NCBI GenBank assembly: GCA_023251135.1
Contig: JAHEZJ010000026.1
Coordinates: 35,643 to 99,642 of the forward strand
Source: Flavobacterium sp.
GTDB lineage: Bacteria; Bacteroidota; Bacteroidia; Flavobacteriales; Flavobacteriaceae
Length of the DNA stretch: 64,000 nucleotides
Direction of reading: 5' to 3'
How positions within the stretch are numbered: position 1 is the first letter of the stretch; the number at the start of each line of letters is the position of its first letter. Shown here piece by piece: positions 25,571 to 35,500 of the stretch. The notes beneath the pieces were generated by a model. It did no database searches. It saw only the letters and a program-made list of their open reading frames with translations, and was not told the DNA's origin. Made by a program: the position numbers and the translations under genes.

Positions 25571-28500
25571 ATGACAACCATCGAACAAAAAAGCATTTCG
25601 AACTACTGGATCACAAAAGTTAAAAATAATCCTTTGGTCAATAGTGTTCCGGTAGAAAACCCGCAAAGCAGGACTGTAGAAGTGGAGAATAGCAGTCTTT
25701 CCTTCTTTAAAAAGCTTACCAATGAAAATGCTATAGCAGAATTAACGGTTTTATTAGCGGTTTATACGGCTTTGCTGCAACGCTATTTCGAAGAGGAAAG
25801 CTTTATTTTTTCATCGAAATCGGATGCTGTCCAAGCAGCTTTACTGTATAAAAACAGCACCACATCAGGTAAATCTTTTAAAGAGTATTTACAGGAAGTT
25901 AAAAAAGAAGTACAGGAAGTTTACAGCTGCTCGGACTATGACGCTACGTTACAGGAAAAATATCCTTTTTCGGCCTATGCGCTCTTTGGCTTTTTTTATA
26001 ATACCACAGCTGCGGAAGCAAAAAATAAATTTCCGTTTTCATTGACAGTACATAAAAACGATAACGGATTAACAGTAAACCTTTCTTATGATGTTCCATT
26101 TATAGAAGACCGTTTAGCAGCGCATTTTTTAAGTACTTACACCAACTGGCTGCTGGATCTGGAGGTTTATATTAATGAATATGTGGCCAAAATACCCGTG
26201 GTGACCTCGTTGGAAAAAGAAGAATTACTGAACCATTTTAATCCTTCTTTAAAAGAATATCCAAACAAGACTCTGGTAGAATTGTTTGAAGAACAGGCAG
26301 CAAAAACACCCGATCATACCGCTGTTATTTTTAGAGCTACCGAATTGAGCTACAGGGAACTGAATGAGAAAGCCAATCAGTTGGCACATTACCTCAGAAA
26401 GGAATATGATATTCAGCCAAATGATTTAGTTGGAATAAAACTGGAACGCAACGAATTGATACCGGTAGTGCTATTGGGGATTCTTAAGTCGGGTGCCGCA
26501 TATGTGCCAATAGATGTTAATTACCCTGAAGAGCGTATTCAATACATAGAAAAGGACAGCCAGTGCAAAATCGTAATTGATGAAAATCAATTTAGAAATT
26601 ATCTTGCCCATAAAGACAATTATAAAACGGAGAATCTTAAAATAACGAATGATTTTACCGATTTAGCCTATATCATTTATACGTCGGGAACCACCGGAAA
26701 CCCGAAAGGCGTTATGATCACGCATCAAAATGCGGCAGTTTTGCTTTATTGGTCTCAGGAAGAGTTTGATGCGACTGTTTTTGATATCGTGTATGCAGCA
26801 ACTTTGTATTGTTTTGATCTTTCGGTTTATGAGTTTTTTTATCCTTTGTCTGTCGGAAAAAAGATAAGAATTCTGGACAATGCCTTAGAAATAGGAGAGG
26901 CTCTTGTGCACGACAAAAAGGTATTAATCAATACAGTCCCTTCGAGTATTAGAAATATTGTAGAAAGCGGGTATAGTTTAGAAAATGCCACGATAATCAA
27001 TTTGGCGGGCGAACCTTTTCCGGTGGATATTGCTAAGAAATTATTAGAAACGAATGCTGAGATAAGAAATTTATACGGCCCGTCTGAAGATACCACTTAC
27101 AGTACGGTGTACCGATTATCATCAGAAAAAGAATATACCGCTTCGGTCTCAATAGGCAAACCCATTGCCAATACTCAGGTTTACATACTCGATAAAAATT
27201 TAGAAGTAGTGCCTGTGGGTGTAGCCGGAAAATTGTACATCTCGGGAGAAGGTTTGTCCAAAGGCTATCTGAACCGTCCTGAATTAACGGCAGAAAAGTT
27301 CATACCAAATCCGTTTAAGACGGGATCTTTAATGTACGACACCGGAGACATGGCCAAATGGCTTCCGGATGGAACTATTGATTTCCTGGGAAGAAAAGAC
27401 CATCAGGTAAAACTAAGGGGCTATCGCGTAGAACTTGGAGAAATTGAAAATGCAGTGCTTTCTTTTTCCAATACTATAACACAGGCTGTTGTTTTGGTTT
27501 TGCAAAATAACGGATTGCAGAATTTAGTAGCGTATTTTATTAAGAACGAAGCGATAGATCACGAAACGTTAAAAAGTTATCTGAAAGAAAAACTTCCGGC
27601 TTTTATGGTGCCACAGTATTTTATCGGTTTGGATAAAATTCCGTTAACACCAAATGGCAAAATAGACCGAAAGGTTCTTGAGAATTTACCATTGCATCAG
27701 GTTTCAAATGCTAATTATATAGCCCCTAGAAACCAAACAGAAAATACATTGGCCCTTATTTGGCAGGAAATTTTAGGGATTGAAAAAGTAGGGATCGAAG
27801 ATCATTTTTTCGACCTCGGAGGACATAGTTTGATGATAGGTCAGGTGATCAACCAGATCTACAAAAAACTTGAGGGGACGATATCCTACAAAGAATTTTT
27901 TCAAACACCTACTATTGCACAAATAAGTCAAAAAATAAAAAAAGGAGGTTATAAGGCAATTCCCAAAGCACAAGCCCAGGGATATTTCCCGTTAACCTCT
28001 TCACAACATAAAATTTGGGTACTCAGTCAGTTTGAAGGAGGTAACAGTGCCTACAACATGCACGGTGCCTTAAAGCTTACGGGGAATCTGGAGGCTGCAA
28101 AACTAGAGGAAGCTTTCCGGCTTTTAATTTCGAAATACGAAATTTTAAGAACCTATTTTAAAGCGGGTTATGATGGCGAAATAAGCCAGTACATTTTAGG
28201 AGAGGGCGAATGGAAATTTTCGCTTGTTCAGGAAAATTTTTCCGATAAGAGTGATTCAGCGCTTTCTGAATATTTGCAGGAGCAGCAAGCCACTGTTTTT
28301 GATTTGATGACTGCGCCTTTATTAAAAGCAGTTCTTTTAAAAACGGACGAAAAGGAATATGTACTTTCTTTGGTAATCCAGCATGCCATAGGCGACGGCT
28401 GGTCATTAGAAGTAATGTTTGCTGAAATTGTCGCGGCTTACAATAATCTGATTCACGGAAAATCAATCGATTTGCCGGCTGATACCCTTCAATACAAAGA

Positions 28501-31500
28501 TTATGCGGTATGGCAGCAGTCACAGGAAAATGAAAAATCGGTTTTAGATTCAGAAGCCTATTGGTTGTCGGTTTTTAAAGGAGATCTTCCTGTTTTAGAA
28601 TTGCCAAGTTACAGAAGCCGTCCGGCCAGACAAACCTATAATGGTAACACGCTTTCGTACCAGTTTTCGGAGGTTTTTTTAGCTGAGCTAAAACATTTTT
28701 CTAAGACAAATTCGGTTACACCGTTTATGACTTTAATGGCCGGAATCAATGCTTTATTATACCGTTACACCAATCAGAATACCATTATTCTGGGAACTCC
28801 GATAGCCGGAAGAGAACATCCGGAGCTTGAAAATCAGCTGGGTTTATTTTTAAACACCTTGGCGATTAAAACACAGATAATCGGAACAGATCGCTTTTCG
28901 GATTTATTAGACCAGCAAAAAAAGACCTTAATCGATGCCTACGAGCATCAGAATTATGCGTTTAGCACTTTGGTCAATAAGCTTAATTTAAAAAGAGACG
29001 CTTCAAGATCGGCCTTATTCGATGTACTGGTGGTGTTACAAAATCAGGCCCAATTAAACACTTTACAAACAAAAACTCCAATGGAGGGAGTTGATGTAGC
29101 GCCTTTTGAAATGAAGCGTACGACGTCGCAATTTGATCTTAGTTTTATTTTTACAGAGCAGGAGGAAGCGCTGTTGTTACGTTTGGAATACAACACCGAT
29201 ATTTATGACGAATTCTGGATTAAGGCTATATTTAGCCATCTTGAAAATCTGTTGACAGTCGTGTTTAAAGATGCAGCGGTTACTATTGATGCAATTGACT
29301 ATTTAGCCGAAACAGAAAAAGAATTGTTGCTGAATACGTTCAATGAAACGGAAATTTATTTTCCAAAAAAGGCTACTATTGTTGAATTACTGGAATTGCA
29401 GGCTGATAAAACCCCAAACGATTGTGCTTTGATCTTTAATGAGGTACAGTTGACTTATATCGAGCTCCATGCACAATCCAATCAGCTGGCCTGTTACCTG
29501 AGAGAAAAGTACAACATCCAGCCAAACGATTTAGTAGGAGTACGTTTAAAAAGAGACGAACGTTTAATAACGACCATTTTAGGAGTGCTTAAATCGGGAG
29601 CGGCTTATGTACCTATAGATGTCAATTACCCGGAAGAACGTATTGCCTACATCGTAGCCGATAGTAATTGCAAGGTGGTTATTGACGAAAAAGAACTGGA
29701 TCAGTTTCTGGTAAAAAAAGAGCAATACGCTACAGAGAACCTTCAGAAAATAAGCAAAGCTGAGGATCTGGCCTATGTTATTTATACTTCGGGAACCACC
29801 GGTAAACCAAAAGGAGTTCTCATTACCAATAAAAACGTGGTGGCCTTATTGTACTGGGCTAAAAAAGAGTTTAATACAGCCCATTTTGATTTAGTTTATG
29901 CAGCAACTTCACATTGTTTTGATCTTTCAGCCTATGAGATGTTTTTTACCTTATCTGTTGGAAAAACAATAAAGCTGTTAAGCAATGCTTTGGAAATAGG
30001 CAAAGAATTAAAAAAGGACAAAAGAGTAGTACTGAATACAGTTCCTTCAAGCATTCGAAGTCTGATTGAGGAAGATTTTTCTGCTTTGCAAAATGCCAGT
30101 ATTATCAATTTAGCGGGAGAGCCATTTCCGGTGGATATTGCGAGAGAGCTGTTACGCACAAATGCTGAGGTAAGAAACTTATACGGACCTTCTGAAGATA
30201 CCACATACAGCACCTATTATAAATTAGAAAGAGGTAAAGAATACAAGACAATTCCTGTAGGGAAACCAATTTCTAATACACAAGCATATATACTCGACGA
30301 AAATCTACAACTCACACCGGTTGGTATCACAGGGAGACTCTATTTAGCGGGTGCCGGTATAGCACTAGGTTACCTGAATAAAGAAGAACTCAGCGCTTCG
30401 AAGTTTATAAAAAATCCATTTATCGAGGGAAGTATTCTATACGATACAGGAGACATGGTGAAATGGTTTCCCGACGGAAATATCGAATTTCTGGGGAGAA
30501 AAGATCACCAAGTAAAATTGAGAGGATACAGAATAGAACTGGACGAAATAGAAAATTGTTTGTTGCAGTTTTCAGCTGCTCTAAAACAAGTTGTTGTTGC
30601 CGTAAAACAGTTGAAAGGTGTTGACGTTTTGGCAGCCTATTACACAGGAGGCGAGGGTATTGCTAAAAATGAATTTAAAGAATATCTGCAAAACAAACTG
30701 CCTGCTTATATGGTTCCGCAATATTACGTTGCCGTTCCTTTTATTCCCTTATCGCCTAATGGAAAAACAGACAAAGAGGCGCTTCCGGCTATCGATGCAG
30801 GTATTGAGACGAATAACGAACGTATCGCTCCAAAAGGAAGAATTGAAAAAACCTTAGCCCTTATCTGGAAAGATATTTTAGCCGTAGACACGATTAATGC
30901 GACCGATGATTTCTTTACTTTAGGAGGGCATAGTTTAAAGTTAGGACAGCTGATTAATAAAATAAATGAACAGCTCCAGGTTACCGTTTCTTTTGAAAAA
31001 CTGTTTGAGTATTCCGTTTTAAGAGATCAGGCCGAATTAATAAAAACATCGTTTTCCAACAATTTTGCACCTATCGCCGTTGTGCCTCAGGCCGTTTCCT
31101 ACGAAATGTCATATGCCCAAAAAAGCCTATGGATGGTAAGTCAGTTTAAAGGTAATGAGGTGGCTTACAACATTCCTGCGGTATATCATTTTTACGGAAC
31201 ACTGGATATTATTGCTTTTAAAGAAGCCTTGTTTCGCGTGATCAAAAAGCACGAAATATTAAGAACTGTTTTTAAAGAAGACGACGAAAAAAACATCAGA
31301 CAGTTCATTACCCCCTCAGAAGAATTTAAATTTTCGATAGGATGTGTTGACTTTAGCAGTCATAGCGATAAAGAGCTTTTACTGGAAGAGGAAATTCAGC
31401 AAACAGCCGGTTTTGTATTTAATCTCTTCAAAGGACCTTTATTCAAAGCAAAAATAATACGTATCGATCGCGAGCACCATACCTTATTGTTCGTCATTCA

Positions 31501-32455
31501 TCATATCATATCCGATGCCTGGTCGCTACAGCTTTTGGTCGAAGAGATAAGCAGTACTTACAACTCGATATTGAAAAAAGAAGCCATTCTTCCCTCATCT
31601 AAATTAGACATTCAATACAAAGAATACAGCCATTGGTTGAAGCATCAAATAGAAACCAATGTAATTACCAATGCCTATTGGATGAAGGAATTACAGGGGC
31701 ATTTAAAACCACTTCAGCTTAAATACGATTATTTGCAGGAAACTATTTCAGAGGATCAGGACAGCAAAATAGAGTTTTTCCTCAGTCCCGCAGTTAATTC
31801 GGCCATTAAAAAAATAGCTAAGAAATTGAATGTTACTGAATTTACATTTCACTTAGCGGCCTTCTTTAGCTTTTTACACTTACAAACAGAGCAATCTGAT
31901 ATTATACTGGGCGTTCCGTTTGCCGGAAGGGCTCATGCCAATCTCGAAGATCAATTAGGCTATTATGTGAATCTGCTGCCGATCAGGATCAAACTTCAGC
32001 AGGATGAAAATTTCGATGCCATCATCAGACTGGTTCAGGACAAACTGTCAAAAGCTTTTGAGCATCAAATGTATCCTATCGATTTAATCTTAAGAGATTT
32101 AGAATTTGAAAGGGGTGACCGCGGAACTCATTTTATCAATAGCGGTTTTACCTGGAATGAGCTCGCTCAGGACGAATTCAGTATCAACGAAAATCTAAAA
32201 GTAAAAGCGCAAAGTGTAGCCACAGCACAGGTGAAGTATGATTTGTGGGTCATTTCAAACGGTTCACATTTCACTCTTGAATACAGAAAAGAGGCTTTTA
32301 GTAACGCTACCATAGAACTGTTTGTAGAACGCTACTTGGTTTTTTTAGAAGAAGTATCAAAAAACATCGAACAGGAGCTCGCCGCATACAGTTTCAAAAC
32401 CCAACGCGAAAAAGAACTGGAAGCTTCCAGAATAAATATCGAAATCAATTTTTAG
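25571..32455 (+). CDS. NRPS 1: half-C - A - T - C - A - T - C (predicted Ala, Ala)
   Basis: The 2294-residue protein has two complete A-T units and a terminal C domain. Residues 1-215 look like only the second lobe of a condensation domain (begins SNYWITKVKNN), with no HHxxxDG. A1 has YTSGTTGNPKG at about 370 and T1 the pantetheine serine Ser753 in LGGHS. C2 has QHAIGDG with catalytic His938; the first His is Gln. A2 has YTSGTTGKPKG at about 1405 and T2 Ser1788. The last C has HHIISDA (His1977-His1978), with Ala where Gly is usual. Both A pockets read D-L-Y-N-N-A-L-T-Y by eye, which I recall for Ala-activating domains of the safracin/saframycin type. The closing C domain must serve the A domain of the next protein. 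C-terminus: INIEINF. Confidence 0.95.
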   Translation: MTTIEQKSISNYWITKVKNNPLVNSVPVENPQSRTVEVENSSLSFFKKLTNENAIAELTVLLAVYTALLQRYFEEESFIFSSKSDAVQAALLYKNSTTSGKSFKEYLQEVKKEVQEVYSCSDYDATLQEKYPFSAYALFGFFYNTTAAEAKNKFPFSLTVHKNDNGLTVNLSYDVPFIEDRLAAHFLSTYTNWLLDLEVYINEYVAKIPVVTSLEKEELLNHFNPSLKEYPNKTLVELFEEQAAKTPDHTAVIFRATELSYRELNEKANQLAHYLRKEYDIQPNDLVGIKLERNELIPVVLLGILKSGAAYVPIDVNYPEERIQYIEKDSQCKIVIDENQFRNYLAHKDNYKTENLKITNDFTDLAYIIYTSGTTGNPKGVMITHQNAAVLLYWSQEEFDATVFDIVYAATLYCFDLSVYEFFYPLSVGKKIRILDNALEIGEALVHDKKVLINTVPSSIRNIVESGYSLENATIINLAGEPFPVDIAKKLLETNAEIRNLYGPSEDTTYSTVYRLSSEKEYTASVSIGKPIANTQVYILDKNLEVVPVGVAGKLYISGEGLSKGYLNRPELTAEKFIPNPFKTGSLMYDTGDMAKWLPDGTIDFLGRKDHQVKLRGYRVELGEIENAVLSFSNTITQAVVLVLQNNGLQNLVAYFIKNEAIDHETLKSYLKEKLPAFMVPQYFIGLDKIPLTPNGKIDRKVLENLPLHQVSNANYIAPRNQTENTLALIWQEILGIEKVGIEDHFFDLGGHSLMIGQVINQIYKKLEGTISYKEFFQTPTIAQISQKIKKGGYKAIPKAQAQGYFPLTSSQHKIWVLSQFEGGNSAYNMHGALKLTGNLEAAKLEEAFRLLISKYEILRTYFKAGYDGEISQYILGEGEWKFSLVQENFSDKSDSALSEYLQEQQATVFDLMTAPLLKAVLLKTDEKEYVLSLVIQHAIGDGWSLEVMFAEIVAAYNNLIHGKSIDLPADTLQYKDYAVWQQSQENEKSVLDSEAYWLSVFKGDLPVLELPSYRSRPARQTYNGNTLSYQFSEVFLAELKHFSKTNSVTPFMTLMAGINALLYRYTNQNTIILGTPIAGREHPELENQLGLFLNTLAIKTQIIGTDRFSDLLDQQKKTLIDAYEHQNYAFSTLVNKLNLKRDASRSALFDVLVVLQNQAQLNTLQTKTPMEGVDVAPFEMKRTTSQFDLSFIFTEQEEALLLRLEYNTDIYDEFWIKAIFSHLENLLTVVFKDAAVTIDAIDYLAETEKELLLNTFNETEIYFPKKATIVELLELQADKTPNDCALIFNEVQLTYIELHAQSNQLACYLREKYNIQPNDLVGVRLKRDERLITTILGVLKSGAAYVPIDVNYPEERIAYIVADSNCKVVIDEKELDQFLVKKEQYATENLQKISKAEDLAYVIYTSGTTGKPKGVLITNKNVVALLYWAKKEFNTAHFDLVYAATSHCFDLSAYEMFFTLSVGKTIKLLSNALEIGKELKKDKRVVLNTVPSSIRSLIEEDFSALQNASIINLAGEPFPVDIARELLRTNAEVRNLYGPSEDTTYSTYYKLERGKEYKTIPVGKPISNTQAYILDENLQLTPVGITGRLYLAGAGIALGYLNKEELSASKFIKNPFIEGSILYDTGDMVKWFPDGNIEFLGRKDHQVKLRGYRIELDEIENCLLQFSAALKQVVVAVKQLKGVDVLAAYYTGGEGIAKNEFKEYLQNKLPAYMVPQYYVAVPFIPLSPNGKTDKEALPAIDAGIETNNERIAPKGRIEKTLALIWKDILAVDTINATDDFFTLGGHSLKLGQLINKINEQLQVTVSFEKLFEYSVLRDQAELIKTSFSNNFAPIAVVPQAVSYEMSYAQKSLWMVSQFKGNEVAYNIPAVYHFYGTLDIIAFKEALFRVIKKHEILRTVFKEDDEKNIRQFITPSEEFKFSIGCVDFSSHSDKELLLEEEIQQTAGFVFNLFKGPLFKAKIIRIDREHHTLLFVIHHIISDAWSLQLLVEEISSTYNSILKKEAILPSSKLDIQYKEYSHWLKHQIETNVITNAYWMKELQGHLKPLQLKYDYLQETISEDQDSKIEFFLSPAVNSAIKKIAKKLNVTEFTFHLAAFFSFLHLQTEQSDIILGVPFAGRAHANLEDQLGYYVNLLPIRIKLQQDENFDAIIRLVQDKLSKAFEHQMYPIDLILRDLEFERGDRGTHFINSGFTWNELAQDEFSINENLKVKAQSVATAQVKYDLWVISNGSHFTLEYRKEAFSNATIELFVERYLVFLEEVSKNIEQELAAYSFKTQREKELEASRINIEINF

Positions 32456-32524
32456 CGACAACATACCAATCCTAAAAAGAGCAAATAAACCTTTTGTAAC
32501 CCCTGCAATTAATCCGTTTATATC

Positions 32525-35500
32525 ATGAAAGATAAAAAAATCATACAAGATTATTGGTTTAATAAAATAAAACAATACAGTAATGATACCAATCACCTGC
32601 TTAGTAAATATGAACAAATTCCTTCTGGTAGCTATAGTATTTTATTAAAAAGTAGCTGTTTAGATAAAGTCAATAAATTATCAGGAGGGAATGTTCTTGC
32701 TGCGGGTACCATATACTTGTCGGTTTTTAATGCACTGCTAAAAAGATACACGAACAATGATAGTATTTGGGTGGCTTCATCTCCTTTTTCTTTGCAGGAC
32801 GAGCCTCAGGAAAAAGACAGTGTACTGTTTTATCGTACCGCGATAGACAACGCAGCTACTTTTAGAGACGTTATAAATGCCACCAAAAAAGAGATTGAAG
32901 ATACATTGCTTTATGAAGCAATTGACTTTGAATTAATTGAAAATGAATTTCTCAATCTTGAACTGACTCAGGAAGAATACTTGCATTATGCGTTTGCCTA
33001 TACTAAATTAAATCCTAAAAACAACCGCATTGCTCAGGCCAAACTTTGTCTGGAAATAGACGATACTCATGCCGGTCACGAAGCGATAAAGATACATTAT
33101 GATGCGGCAAAATATGCTGCTTCTTTCATCGAAAATCTGGTTCAGTACTATACGCATATACTGGAAAATATAAGCGATTTAATTGATACAAAGGTGAATG
33201 AAACGGAATGTATCACCGAAGCTGAGAAACAGCAATTACTGGATTTTTCGGGAGAAGCGGAACAAAGGATTGAAACAACTGTCATTGCCGTTTTTGAAGA
33301 GCAGGTTGCTGCAAGTCCGCATAACATTGCTTTAGTTCATAAAGAAAAAAAATATACCTATGCTGCCGTAAACCAGAAAGCAAATCAGCTGGCTTTTCAG
33401 TTGCAGAAAGAGTACGACATTCAACCCGGAGATCGCATTGGGGTCATGACCGATTACTCCGATAATACCATTTTTGCCTTTGTTGCTGCATTAAAACTGG
33501 GAGCAGTTTATTTGCCTTTAGACCATAATCTTACCGAAGAAAGACTTGCTTACATACTTTCTGATACACAGCCTAAGGTAATCATCACACAAATCGAATA
33601 CCTGAACGATCTGATTCCTTATTCGGTTCCTTTGTTTAGTATCGACGTCATGCTTGGCGAAGAAAGTCTTTCCGATTCAAATTGGGAAAGCCGCAACCGC
33701 AAAGGCGACATTGCGTACATCATGTACACCTCCGGATCAACCGGAGTGCCTAAGGGAGTTGTGGTAAAAGATAAAAGTATAGTACGACTGGTTAAAGAAA
33801 CCAATTACATAACAATTGACCCTCAGGATCGTATTTTGGCGATCTCAAATCCTTCATTTGACGGCTCTACATTTGACATCTGGGGAACCTTATTAAATGG
33901 GGCGACCTTACACATTCCGGAGAAAGATTTAGTACTCAATTTTGAGTTGCTGTTTCAGGCCATTACCGCAAATGAAATCTCAGTTGTTTTTATGACCACC
34001 GCCTTATTTAACGCTATGGTGGATACTGATATTGAAAGTCTCAGAAATTTAAGAAAAATTCTGTTTGGCGGAGAAATGGTATCCGTATCGCATGTGCGAA
34101 AGTTCGTAAATCATATCGGAAGCGGAAGATTATTACACGTTTACGGGCCTACCGAGAATACCACTTTTTCGACTTTTTATCCTGTCGATGAGGTTCCGGA
34201 CGAAGCACAGAGCATTCCAATCGGGAAACCCATTTCGTATACACAAGGTTTCATTTTGAATGAGAATATGAAATTGCAGCCCATCGGAGTTTCGGGCGAA
34301 CTGTATGTTTCGGGCGAAGGTTTGGCAGCCGGTTACTTAAACAAAGAAGAACTGACGTCAAAAAGTTTTGTCGAAAACCCTTATCTGCAAAACTCATTAT
34401 TATACAAAACCGGAGACATCTGCAAATGGTTGCCGGACGGAAATATTGAAATCATAGGTCGAAGCGACAGTCAGGTTAAAATTCGTGGTTTCAGAATAGA
34501 ATTGGGAGAAATCGAACGAAAAATAACAAGTTACAGCGGTATTACCGAGGCTGTAATTTTGGTGAACAAAGACAGCCATGACGTCAAATTTTTAGCTGCT
34601 TTTTTTGTGGCTGAAACCCCAATCAGTGCTGCCGAACTTCGTTTGTTTTTAACCAAAAAACTGCCGAATTATATGGTTCCTGACCATATTACTCAGGTAC
34701 AGCAAATACCCTTAAACAGAAACGGAAAAGTAGATCAGAAAGAACTGAACCAACTGGCCCAATCAAAGAAAGAACTAACAAGAGAACTGATTTTGCCGAC
34801 AACAGAAATTCAGATTGCCCTGCACGACATCTGGAAGGAATTGTTTGGTAAAGAGGACATCAGTATAACAGACGACTTTTTTGATATCGGAGGGCATAGT
34901 ATCAAGGCCATGAACCTGGTGTCGACAATTCATAAAAACTTAAATATAAAAATAGAGATCGGAAACGTTTTTGAAGACAGAACTATTAAAGCGCTTTCAG
35001 AAACCGTATTGCAGGCTAAGGAGAATTATTTTCAGGAAATAGAGGCTTTAGCGCAACAATCCAGTTATCCGGTTTCATCGGCACAACAACGTTTTTGGGC
35101 CTTAAGCCAGTTTCAGGAAGCCAATAAAGCGTACACAATTCCGAGTATTTACACTTTTGAAGGAGAGCTGGACCAATCGGCATTATCTTTTGCCTTTCAA
35201 ACCATAACAGCACGACATGAAAGCTTCAGAACCACTTTTAAAGAGGAAGAAAATCTGGGTTTAAGACAAATTATAGCGCCAGAAAAGAACAATAATTTTA
35301 CGATTGATACCATTGATTTTAGAAACCGTTCGGTAGAGGAATTAGAAAAAACAATAAACGATTTAATTCAGGTTGTATTTAATCTGTCTGAAGGACCGCT
35401 TTTAAAAGTAAGTTTATTGCAGGTCGAAGAATCCAGATGGGTTTTGGTTTCGGTGATGCATCATATCATTAGCGACGGACTGTCGATGGAAGTTTTTATT

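Noticed and set aside
25321-25620. Frameshift or truncation as the cause of the half condensation domain in NRPS 1
   Set aside because: No first C lobe is encoded in any frame upstream, and NRPS 2 begins with the same kind of half domain.
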